Below are positions 20,179 to 27,412 of a stretch of 64,000 nt of DNA, piece after piece. The notes beneath the pieces are model-generated. The model did no database searches. It had not been told where the DNA came from and saw only the letters and a program-made list of their open reading frames with translations. The translations under genes were made by a program, and so were the position numbers. This stretch comes from Desulfopila sp. IMCC35008. GTDB taxonomy: Bacteria > Desulfobacterota > Desulfobulbia > Desulfobulbales > Desulfocapsaceae. The stretch is taken from positions 248,001 through 312,000 of the forward strand of contig NZ_CP050700.1 in assembly GCF_010646885.2 (NCBI RefSeq). Reading direction: 5' to 3'. Every line of letters starts with the position of its first letter. Position 1 is the stretch's first letter.

Positions 20179-21056
20179 AAGATGATATAGCAACCACAGT
20201 TATGCGGGATACAACGAGTATTTTCGGCCCCGCGCTTGTTTTGTCCGTCGATGAAGGAGGGAGGACAGCTCAGCTGTATTATGCCTGTGACAGCGGCGTC
20301 GAGAGACTTGATGCTGTCATCGCTTTACAGTATCCCGGTCACCTTCATGCCGGTGACCGGGTTCTGGTGAGTGGTGAAGCTCCCGAAAACCTGTTTATCA
20401 TAGGGCTGCTGAATAGCGCACAGCAAGAGCGTCGTCTGGTTGCGCCGGACGGTGCTTCTGTTCGCCTTGTTACTAAAGATGAGGTCTGCGTTATCCAGGT
20501 GCTTTCGCCGGATAACCGGTTGATGGTGGAATACGATTGCAAGAGCGGGAAAACATGCATTGCTGGTGAAGGAGATATTGAGATCAACGCCCCGGCAGGA
20601 AGGATAGAACTTGCTGCCGAGCGGGAAATTGCGCTTCAGAGCAGTCAGGTGTCGATAAGGGGGCAGACTTCCGTTGCTCTGTCAGCAGGCCCGGAACAGG
20701 ATGATATCGCCGGGCAGGTATCCATTAATGAACGGCAGGTCTGGTTGCGGGGAAGGGACATTAATCTTTCCGGGCAACGGGGCAGCTTTCATTTTGGTGA
20801 GTACCGGATGGTTGCCAGGGAATTTATCGGTAAAGCTCTGCGAGTGAGGTTTTTTGCAGAAAAAGTTGAGACAACGTCGGTGAGTGTGATCAGCCGGGTC
20901 AAAGACTGGTACCAGACAGCAACCAACCTGGTCCAGATTAAATCCGGACGTCTCAGGTTGTTAAGTGATACGACATTTTTTCAAAAAAGTCGGAGCACAG
21001 TATTGAAAGCAGAAGAAGACGTAAAGGTTAAGGCCGAGAAAATACATCTCGGCTAG
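20175..21056 (+). CDS. DUF3540-type T6SS accessory protein
   Basis: This 293-residue protein resembles DUF3540 proteins found with DUF2169 and DUF4150 genes in T6SS clusters. The N-terminal 90 residues look like a small beta-barrel (OB-type: ALVLSVDEGG, ALQYPGHLHAGDRVLVSG), followed by a beta-rich middle with VgrG-like phrasing (IEINAPAGRIELAAEREIAL; SSQVSIRG). Charged residues dominate the end. It probably interacts with the spike or its cargo. Family recognition is from pattern and context and is moderately firm; the molecular role is not known. Confidence 0.75.
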   Translation: MKDDIATTVMRDTTSIFGPALVLSVDEGGRTAQLYYACDSGVERLDAVIALQYPGHLHAGDRVLVSGEAPENLFIIGLLNSAQQERRLVAPDGASVRLVTKDEVCVIQVLSPDNRLMVEYDCKSGKTCIAGEGDIEINAPAGRIELAAEREIALQSSQVSIRGQTSVALSAGPEQDDIAGQVSINERQVWLRGRDINLSGQRGSFHFGEYRMVAREFIGKALRVRFFAEKVETTSVSVISRVKDWYQTATNLVQIKSGRLRLLSDTTFFQKSRSTVLKAEEDVKVKAEKIHLG

Positions 21057-21133
21057 GAGCCTGTCCGAGAATGCTTTTTGCCTCAATTCTCCGACATACT
21101 CCAGGGTTGGTTTAGAAAACGGAAGGAGGACAA

Positions 21134-21550
21134 ATGCCAGGAATAATGCCAGCAGCCACCAAAGGAGGCGGTCAATGCTTTGCCATGCCGGATGTCTGCC
21201 TGACCCCGGCTCCCCCTGCGCCACCGGTGCCCACTCCATATCCGAATACGGGAATGGTTAACCAGGCAAAGAAGACGGCAACAAAGGTGAAGTTTTGCGG
21301 TAAGGAAGCAGTGACTAAAAAGTCGGAAATATCAAGGTCGATGGGGGATGAAGCGGGTGTGAACAAAGGGGTAATGTCGGGCATGAATATGGGCAAAATT
21401 TGTTACAAGAAGGGCAGTGGTAAGGTTAAGGCCCAAGGACAGCAGGTCTGCTACCTAGGCTCGATAACCGGCCATAACGGTACGAACGCCAATATGCCGG
21501 TCGGAGCTCAGGTTGCACCAAGCCAGACTAAGGTCCTTGTGGCGCCATAA
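21134..21550 (+). CDS. PAAR-like DUF4150 protein
   Basis: The 138-residue protein has the DUF4150 layout: an MPAATKGGGQCFAMPDVCLTP opening with CxxP features, a Pro-rich PAPPAPPVPTPYPNTG stretch, then GVNKGVMSGMNMGKI and a short end. Such proteins cap the VgrG tip in place of canonical PAAR. Unlike many relatives it has no C-terminal toxin domain, so an effector would have to be a separate protein. AAGGAGG precedes the ATG. Confidence 0.85.
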   Translation: MPGIMPAATKGGGQCFAMPDVCLTPAPPAPPVPTPYPNTGMVNQAKKTATKVKFCGKEAVTKKSEISRSMGDEAGVNKGVMSGMNMGKICYKKGSGKVKAQGQQVCYLGSITGHNGTNANMPVGAQVAPSQTKVLVAP

Positions 21551-21601
21551 TCGCCAGACGGAAAAGGAAACCGGAATGATGGATCGGATTAGTGGTGATC
21601 G

Positions 21602-23071
21602 ATGACAGGGAAATCGACAAACGGTTCCACGCACGGCAGACAGGTGAGTTTGCAGCTCACTTTCACCAATGCGCAGGGCAGGCAGGAAACGAAGGTGCTT
21701 TCCCGGTCATTTCGTATCGGTCGCGCTGCCGAATGTGAGATCTGTATTGCTGATCCCGTAGTAAGCCGAAAGCATGCCGAGGTGGTGTTGCTGGCTGATC
21801 GCTGGTGGTTGGTTGACGAGGGCAGCGCGAACGGGCTGTTTGTTAATGACAGGCGGATTAATCGGTTAGAGTTAGAGGGAGATATCCGGGTTCAGCTTGG
21901 TGAGGGTGGTCCCGGGTTGTTGATCCAGGTCTCTTATCCGCGTGAGACCGCGGCCGAAAAGGAAGACCCGCTGACCGTTACCCAGTACCAGAAACGCTAT
22001 TTTGATGACGACGGCGAAGAAGAAGCCGGCGAACACACCATGATGATGCGCCAGGCGTACAAGAGGGTGCAGAAGAAGCAGAAAAAAAGGTACGGTTCGA
22101 TCATTGCGGTGGTCACTCTCCTGTTTGTGCTAGCCGGTTCGGTGGCGGTGTACAAACATCTGCAGGTAGCGAAACAGCGGGAGCTTGCCGGGGAAATATT
22201 CTACTCCATGAAGGCCCTGGAACTGGAATTTGCCGAATTGCTGGAGAGTGCCAGGAAGTCGAAGGATCCGGTAACAATAGCCAAGGTGAAACAGTTTGAG
22301 GAGCGGAATAAGGAACTGGAGAAAAGTTATTCCCATTTTGTCGAACAGTTGGATATCTATGAAAAGAGCATCAGTCCCGAGGAGAAGTTGATACTCAGGA
22401 TGGCCCGCACCTTTGGTGAGTGCGAGATTTTCATGCCCGAGGATTTTGCGGATGAGGTGATGCGCTATATCGAGAAGTGGAAATCGACCAGAAGGTTTGC
22501 CAATGCGGTAGCCAGGGCCCGGCAGAATGGGTACAGCGAGCCCATTGCCGGGGCCATGCTGACCTATAATCTGCCGCCGCAGTTTTATTACCTTGCCATG
22601 CAGGAGAGCAATTTCAACGTCAATGCCTGCGGACCCAAGACCCGGTGGGGGATTGCCAAGGGGATGTGGCAGTTTATCCCGTCGACGGCAAAATACTATG
22701 GTTTACAGACGGGGCCGCTCGCCGAAGTGAGGAAACCGGATCCCAATGATGATCGGCATAATTTTTATAAATCCACCCGGGCTGCTGCCAAATATCTGCG
22801 CACTATCTATGATACGGACGCACAGGCATCGGGACTGCTGGTAATGGCTTCATACAACTGGGGTGAAACCAGGGTGAACAGGTTGCTCAGGGAAATGCCG
22901 GAGAACCCGCAAGAGAGGAATTTCTGGAAATTCCTGGAGAAATATCGGGAGAAGATCCCGCAACAGACCTACGATTACGTTTTTTATATTTTTTCCGCCG
23001 CCGTAATTGGCGAGAACCCCAGACTTTTCGGGTTCGATATGGATAACCCACTCGGCTTTGTCGAATCGTAA
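21602..23071 (+). CDS. FHA domain - membrane segment - lytic transglycosylase (SLT) fusion
   Basis: The 489-residue protein joins a cytoplasmic phosphothreonine-reader to a periplasmic peptidoglycan-cleaving domain. The FHA domain (about residues 14-105) keeps the binding elements IGRAAEC, SRKHAE and SANGLFVN. A single membrane segment lies near 165-185 (YGSIIAVVTLLFVLAGSVAV), after a basic stretch that predicts an inside N terminus. A coiled region follows (about 190-260). The SLT domain (about 318-480) has the catalytic Glu335 in AMQESNFN, then GMWQFIPSTAKYYG and MASYNWGE. Dedicated transglycosylases help T6SSs cross the cell wall; direct coupling to FHA is unusual. It could alternatively be an effector, but the membrane anchor argues against that. 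Confidence 0.88.
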   Translation: MTGKSTNGSTHGRQVSLQLTFTNAQGRQETKVLSRSFRIGRAAECEICIADPVVSRKHAEVVLLADRWWLVDEGSANGLFVNDRRINRLELEGDIRVQLGEGGPGLLIQVSYPRETAAEKEDPLTVTQYQKRYFDDDGEEEAGEHTMMMRQAYKRVQKKQKKRYGSIIAVVTLLFVLAGSVAVYKHLQVAKQRELAGEIFYSMKALELEFAELLESARKSKDPVTIAKVKQFEERNKELEKSYSHFVEQLDIYEKSISPEEKLILRMARTFGECEIFMPEDFADEVMRYIEKWKSTRRFANAVARARQNGYSEPIAGAMLTYNLPPQFYYLAMQESNFNVNACGPKTRWGIAKGMWQFIPSTAKYYGLQTGPLAEVRKPDPNDDRHNFYKSTRAAAKYLRTIYDTDAQASGLLVMASYNWGETRVNRLLREMPENPQERNFWKFLEKYREKIPQQTYDYVFYIFSAAVIGENPRLFGFDMDNPLGFVES

Positions 23072-23094
23072 CAATTTTGCTACAGGAAACAGGC

Positions 23095-23874
23095 ATGAAA
23101 AAAAAGATATGGCTTACATCGCTTGAGGGAGCGCAGGACGCTGTTCAGCATATCATGGCCAGTTTGAAAAAGTACGGTCTGGAAATCGACGGTCATTTCT
23201 GGGAAGATGATCTTGAGAAGATGGCTTGGTGCAAACCCCGCGGGGAATTGGTCGATGAGAATGTGAAGATGTGGATTATTTATGGATCGGCAGAATCTCT
23301 GGTAAAAAAGTCCGTTCGATATGGTCTTTCAATGTTGGCCTTGACCACACAGGCCCAAAAGGGAATCGCTTTTCCCATTGTTGTGGTGCAGGCGGGTACC
23401 CCTCCCGTTACAGCCGATACTCTTCCTGAAAGGTTTAGTAACTGTGTTGTATACCAGGGCGAGCCAAGTGGATACGGGGCCAAGATTGTTGCAGCACTGC
23501 ATAAACCGGTAGCGAAGGTGACACTTCCTTACCGGATTGATGTGTACGGTATTCCCCAGATTGGCCAGTGGTTTGAAGTCGGGCCGGTGGGAAAGGATTG
23601 GCAGGGCGTGATTTTTGCGACCGAAGGAGAAACTATCAAGATGCATGCGGTGGGCAATTCCGGCCAGTTACCGGAGAAGTCCGTTCTCAACTATGCGCAG
23701 CAGGGCCTCAAGATAGATATGGGTGAGGTAAGTTTTGACGGTTGGGCTGTCCAGAATGTGCTGGATGCGGATACTTCCTATTTTGTGAAAGTGGAAGGGG
23801 CGCCCAAGGCCGTTATGTTCTGCCCATACAGCCAGGAGGATGAAGCGGAGGCGTACGTTATTCGTTTATCATAA
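23095..23874 (+). CDS. Unrecognised T6SS-linked protein, 259 residues
   Basis: I do not recognise this protein. It begins MKKKIWLTSLEGAQDAVQHI, has no signal peptide or membrane segment, and shows an alternating alpha/beta pattern in its first half (VKMWIIYGSAESL, FPIVVVQAG), perhaps a Rossmann-like or TIR-like fold, and a beta-rich second half. I chose the ATG at 23095 after ACAGGAAACAGGC; a TTG start at 23077 would add 6 residues. It lies 23 nt after the FHA-transglycosylase gene and is followed closely by another unknown, so all three are probably cotranscribed. Confidence 0.6.
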   Translation: MKKKIWLTSLEGAQDAVQHIMASLKKYGLEIDGHFWEDDLEKMAWCKPRGELVDENVKMWIIYGSAESLVKKSVRYGLSMLALTTQAQKGIAFPIVVVQAGTPPVTADTLPERFSNCVVYQGEPSGYGAKIVAALHKPVAKVTLPYRIDVYGIPQIGQWFEVGPVGKDWQGVIFATEGETIKMHAVGNSGQLPEKSVLNYAQQGLKIDMGEVSFDGWAVQNVLDADTSYFVKVEGAPKAVMFCPYSQEDEAEAYVIRLS

Positions 23875-23895
23875 ATGCAGAAGAAGGGGAACAAC

Positions 23896-24666
23896 ATGGC
23901 AGAACCGAATATTACCCGCAAGGATCTCGACAATCAGGAATTTCTGAAGCTTCGTCAGGCCACGGCAAAGATCGGGGCAGATCTTGGTGCCCGGTTGAAA
24001 AGACATCTGACAACGTTGCGTCCACTCTTCATTCCCCGAAAACTTTTGGGTACCTATGTGAAAAGTTCTTCCCAACAGGAAATTAATGGCTCGGAGAAGG
24101 CCTTTGCCGAGCTGCAGGAGATGTACAGTGGTTTGTGTGAGGACCCTTTTCAGCTGCCCAAGAAACTCCAGCCGCCGATGCCCCCGATAGCTGGAACGAT
24201 AGAGTGTCTGCCTCTTGAATACAGCCTCGAAATTGAGGGAGATCCAACGAAGACTGTTACTATAACCTCACCTACGAAGTTTGTTCTCTCGTACCAGTCA
24301 GAGTGTCCGCTCAAACGATTGCAGAATATAATGGCTGCCAACGAGGCACGGCAACCGGATGAGATGCGCCAGGCACTTCTCTGCCACCTGACGTTGGTTC
24401 TTTTCTTTAAAACGTTTCCATCCCTGCAGATGTTGCTGGAAGATCTCCGCTATCGGGTGGAGGTGATACAACTTGATCAGTTCGGAGGGTTGCCGGTTAT
24501 GTTGCTCTCTGTACCGCTCGGTACCTTCCTCCCCAATGATACTTTTATAATGGAGGTGACACAATTATCCGGAATTCCGGCTTTTCAGGAAATAGTTGAT
24601 CCGGACGCGGTGGTGAATATGGAAGATGCTTTCCGTGATTCCCTGGGGGAGATGATGGTTGGGTGA
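23896..24666 (+). CDS. Unrecognised T6SS-linked protein, 256 residues
   Basis: No family is recognised. The protein is soluble by appearance: helical N-terminal part (DLDNQEFLKLRQATAKIGADLG), a Pro-rich middle (LQPPMPPIAGTIECLPLEYSL) and a C-terminal alpha/beta part ending near acidic helices. The ATG at 23896 is favoured over 23875 because AAGGGGAACAAC gives a well-spaced ribosome binding site. It is the last + strand gene before the convergent double-FHA gene, 27 nt away. A role in T6SS regulation or loading is only suggested by location. Confidence 0.6.
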   Translation: MAEPNITRKDLDNQEFLKLRQATAKIGADLGARLKRHLTTLRPLFIPRKLLGTYVKSSSQQEINGSEKAFAELQEMYSGLCEDPFQLPKKLQPPMPPIAGTIECLPLEYSLEIEGDPTKTVTITSPTKFVLSYQSECPLKRLQNIMAANEARQPDEMRQALLCHLTLVLFFKTFPSLQMLLEDLRYRVEVIQLDQFGGLPVMLLSVPLGTFLPNDTFIMEVTQLSGIPAFQEIVDPDAVVNMEDAFRDSLGEMMVG

Positions 24667-24693
24667 GTGAGTTACCTGGTTCTCCTCCAAAAA

Positions 24694-25590
24694 CTACCTG
24701 TTTTTTTTGAAGGGCCAGAACGATTTTCCAGAGCCGTCTTTGGTCTGCCCACTCTCCTGGTTCGGGGAGGTTTCACTTGCTTCGATTTCCGCAAGCCGGC
24801 CTTCACCCAGGAACTGGAAGAACGGTCCGCCCGGAGAGAGGGCGATGCACGTATCGGGTGGGAGTAGAGTTTCGGTACCAACCGGTTTTCCATTGATGGT
24901 AACAAGGCCGCGGTCGGTCAGGTCTTTGATGCTGTAACCGTTTTCTGAATGAAAAATTTGCGCGTGCCGGGGCTGCACGGCCGGGTGGCTGAGGGTAAAA
25001 TCACAGTCGGGCCCACTGCCCAGTGTTACAGGGAGCGCTGAATAGCTTTTGATGACTGGCCCGAACTGGATGATAAAAGGCGTTGAAACTGCCTGTAGCG
25101 GGGTTGGTTGGGGTGGTGGCTGTGGTTTCTCCTGGGATCGAGAAGGCTCAATAACCTGTTCGACGATGCTCTCAGGGGAAGGACCTGGCTTGGCCTGAGC
25201 TGCGGATGCTTCAGGCAAAACATCAGGCTGAGAAAGATCGGCGGGAGGTTCGTGGCTCGGTGTCCCGTCCTGCATGATGGTAGCAATGAAACTTACTTTG
25301 GGGCCATTTTCGGCGATGGTCAATACATCCCCGTTCCGAAGTACCACTTCCTCAATGGGTTTGCCATTGACCAGTGTGCCGTTGGTGCTTTTGTCGGTGG
25401 CGATAAACCTGTTTCCCTCCCTTCGTATCTCAACGTGATGACGGGAGATGGTGGTCAATGAAGGGGGAAAGGTTATATGGCAGTCGGGATGCCTGCCGAT
25501 GGAGATAAAATCTTCGAAAAATTCCTGGATAGCCCCTTTGGACGGGCCGTCGATATGAATCATCTCAACTTTAATAACAGGTGCTTTCAT
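24694..25590 (-). CDS. Double FHA-domain protein
   Basis: FHA domains bind phosphothreonine; in T6SS loci with PpkA/PppA pairs an FHA protein is the switch that permits assembly. This 298-residue protein has a first FHA domain (about 8-100) with intact SIGRHPDC, SRHHVE and STNGTLVNG motifs. A Pro/Gln/Ser-rich linker (about 105-165) leads to a second FHA-like domain (about 168-262) with altered key positions (LGSGPDCD, QPRHAQI, DRGLVTING). A basic tail follows (FWPFKKNR). The ATG at 25590 is chosen because the upstream extension is hydrophobic and non-family. It is divergent from the phosphatase gene. Confidence 0.85.
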   Translation of the reverse strand: MKAPVIKVEMIHIDGPSKGAIQEFFEDFISIGRHPDCHITFPPSLTTISRHHVEIRREGNRFIATDKSTNGTLVNGKPIEEVVLRNGDVLTIAENGPKVSFIATIMQDGTPSHEPPADLSQPDVLPEASAAQAKPGPSPESIVEQVIEPSRSQEKPQPPPQPTPLQAVSTPFIIQFGPVIKSYSALPVTLGSGPDCDFTLSHPAVQPRHAQIFHSENGYSIKDLTDRGLVTINGKPVGTETLLPPDTCIALSPGGPFFQFLGEGRLAEIEASETSPNQESGQTKDGSGKSFWPFKKNR

Positions 25591-25703
25591 AACAGGTGGC
25601 CAACACAATAATGATATGAGGTAATTGTAGGATATCGGGAAGTATATCATGGTATAATAACAGATATTGATCGTTTCTGTCATGTTTTCCGATTATTTCC
25701 ATC

Positions 25704-26462
25704 ATGACCCTGTATGGAGTATACGCCGTGAAGAGTGCAGCCATTACTGCCTTTGCAGTTACAGATCCCGGTTTGAAGCGCAGCAATAATGAGGATGCCT
25801 GTGCAGTGTATCCTGATCAAGGTTGTGCAGCAGTGGCTGATGGCGTTGGCGGAGCCGCAGCTGGTGAGGTTGCCAGCCGGTTGTTTATTTCAAGTGTCGC
25901 TAGATATATAAATCAGATGCAGGACTGGTCCGAAGGGGCATGTGTTGCAGCTATAAAGGAGATTTTTTCCACTGCCAACGAAATGATTCTACATCATATC
26001 GGTATCCATCCGGAATGCCATGGTATGTCATGTACGGCTGAACTGCTGCTTGTCTCTTCTGGAGGATTCGTGGTGGGACATGTAGGGGATAGTCGCAGTT
26101 ACCGCTTCAGGAACAAGAGTCTTACACGGCTTACCAGCGATCACACCTTTGTTCAGCAACAACTTGATAAGGGCGAGTTGACCGCTGAAGAGGCCCGAAA
26201 ACACCGATACAGGAATTTGATTACCAGGGCAGTTGGCAACGACGAAGTACTTGATGTCGATATTATTCGAGGCAGGACCCGACCGGGGGATCTTTTCCTG
26301 CTCTGCTCCGACGGGTTGACCGACATGGTGAGAGAGGAGGAGATAACAGTGTGTCTCGGGCGTGATGGAGATCTGCCGGAAAAAACAGCACAGCTTGTGG
26401 CTATGGCCAACAGGGCTGGGGGACGTGATAATATTACGGTAGCACTGGTGGGTGTAGCCTGA
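25704..26462 (+). CDS. pppA: PP2C-family Ser/Thr phosphatase (PppA-like)
   Basis: The 252-residue enzyme removes phosphate from Ser/Thr and would oppose the kinase two genes downstream. All PP2C metal-binding motifs are present: SNNEDA, VADGVGGAAAGE, GHVGDSRSYRF, CSDGLTDMV and GGRDNITV. There is no membrane segment. A GTG at 25728, 9 nt after a TGGAG, is a possible alternative start that would remove 8 residues. The stop and the protease start share a base (TGATG), so the unit pppA-protease-kinase is translationally coupled. Confidence 0.92.
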   Translation: MTLYGVYAVKSAAITAFAVTDPGLKRSNNEDACAVYPDQGCAAVADGVGGAAAGEVASRLFISSVARYINQMQDWSEGACVAAIKEIFSTANEMILHHIGIHPECHGMSCTAELLLVSSGGFVVGHVGDSRSYRFRNKSLTRLTSDHTFVQQQLDKGELTAEEARKHRYRNLITRAVGNDEVLDVDIIRGRTRPGDLFLLCSDGLTDMVREEEITVCLGRDGDLPEKTAQLVAMANRAGGRDNITVALVGVA

Positions 26463-27412
26463 TGAGGAAATTGATTCTAGTGCTCTTATTATTATGGCCG
26501 GTTATGCCTGTAGGGGCTGTTGTACCGGAAACTGAAGGCATAAGGTGGCACGTCAGGGTGGTACGACCGGTATCAGAGACCCTTTACGAGGTGATGAGCT
26601 GGATGGCGGACTCTGGTTTGGGGGTGGAAAAGAAAGATCTGCAGGACGGTAAGGTGCTGGTGACCGGGATTCCAAAAGAAAAGAACGGGCAGGAGTGGCG
26701 GGTAACTGTCTCACCCTATTCAGCCTTGGGTTCAGAAGTGTCGGTGGAAATAACGGGTGGTGTCGATGAGGTGCTTGTCGCCGCTATGAGGAGTGCCCTT
26801 GAGAGTGGCAAGGCTGGAGGGACTCAGGATGTTTCTGAAACGTCCGTTCTGCCGTCGCCAGTCCTCGGCCAGATTGAACATGTCGCCTGCATTCACGCGG
26901 AAGCGGCTGGGCGAAGTGTACAGTTTAGCGGTTTCTTTATTGATGACGAAGGGTTGATCCTGTGTACTGCCCACGACCTGCTTGAGCATGAACGGGTAAA
27001 GGTGATGTCGAATACCGGTCTTTTTTATGAAGGAGATGTCGTAAAAGCTGACTTTGAAAAGGATTTGGCCCTGATCCGGGTAGATGCAGTAAAAGAGGAA
27101 GCCGTGCGGGTCGGGGAAGGGCGTAATCTGCTGGTGGTTGGGGAGCGGGTCTATTCTATCGGTTGCCCCATGAATATGAGGGGGACAATTCATACCGGAT
27201 TTATCAACGGGCCACCACGAAAGATCGGAGAGTCGTTTCTCTGGCAGGCGGGTATTGAGGTGCAGCCCGGCGGGAGCGGCAGCCCTGTTTTCGATATAAA
27301 CGGTTCTTTGGTAGGGGTGGTTAAAGGGCGGCACAGGGAGGCGGGCGATCTCGGCTTTATACTTCCGTTAGAGGCGATTGTTGATTTTTTACAGGAGTAT
27401 TTTGACCAGTGA
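26462..27412 (+). CDS. Exported trypsin-like serine protease
   Basis: The 316-residue protein starts with a signal peptide (MRKLILVLLLLWPVMPVGAV) and is predicted to work in the periplasm. About 110 residues of unknown fold precede a chymotrypsin-fold protease domain with a complete triad: His171 (CTAHDLL), Asp201 (EKDLALIRV) and Ser272 (PGGSGSPVFD, in place of the more common GNSGG). No PDZ domain is present, unlike DegP/HtrA. It is overlapped by the phosphatase and kinase genes, suggesting a shared signalling job, for example processing an envelope sensor. The substrate is unknown. Confidence 0.87.
   Translation: MRKLILVLLLLWPVMPVGAVVPETEGIRWHVRVVRPVSETLYEVMSWMADSGLGVEKKDLQDGKVLVTGIPKEKNGQEWRVTVSPYSALGSEVSVEITGGVDEVLVAAMRSALESGKAGGTQDVSETSVLPSPVLGQIEHVACIHAEAAGRSVQFSGFFIDDEGLILCTAHDLLEHERVKVMSNTGLFYEGDVVKADFEKDLALIRVDAVKEEAVRVGEGRNLLVVGERVYSIGCPMNMRGTIHTGFINGPPRKIGESFLWQAGIEVQPGGSGSPVFDINGSLVGVVKGRHREAGDLGFILPLEAIVDFLQEYFDQ

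Noticed and set aside
21134..21550. DUF4150 protein as a toxin-bearing effector
   Set aside because: The protein ends shortly after the PAAR-like part; no extra C-terminal domain and no small immunity-type gene follow.
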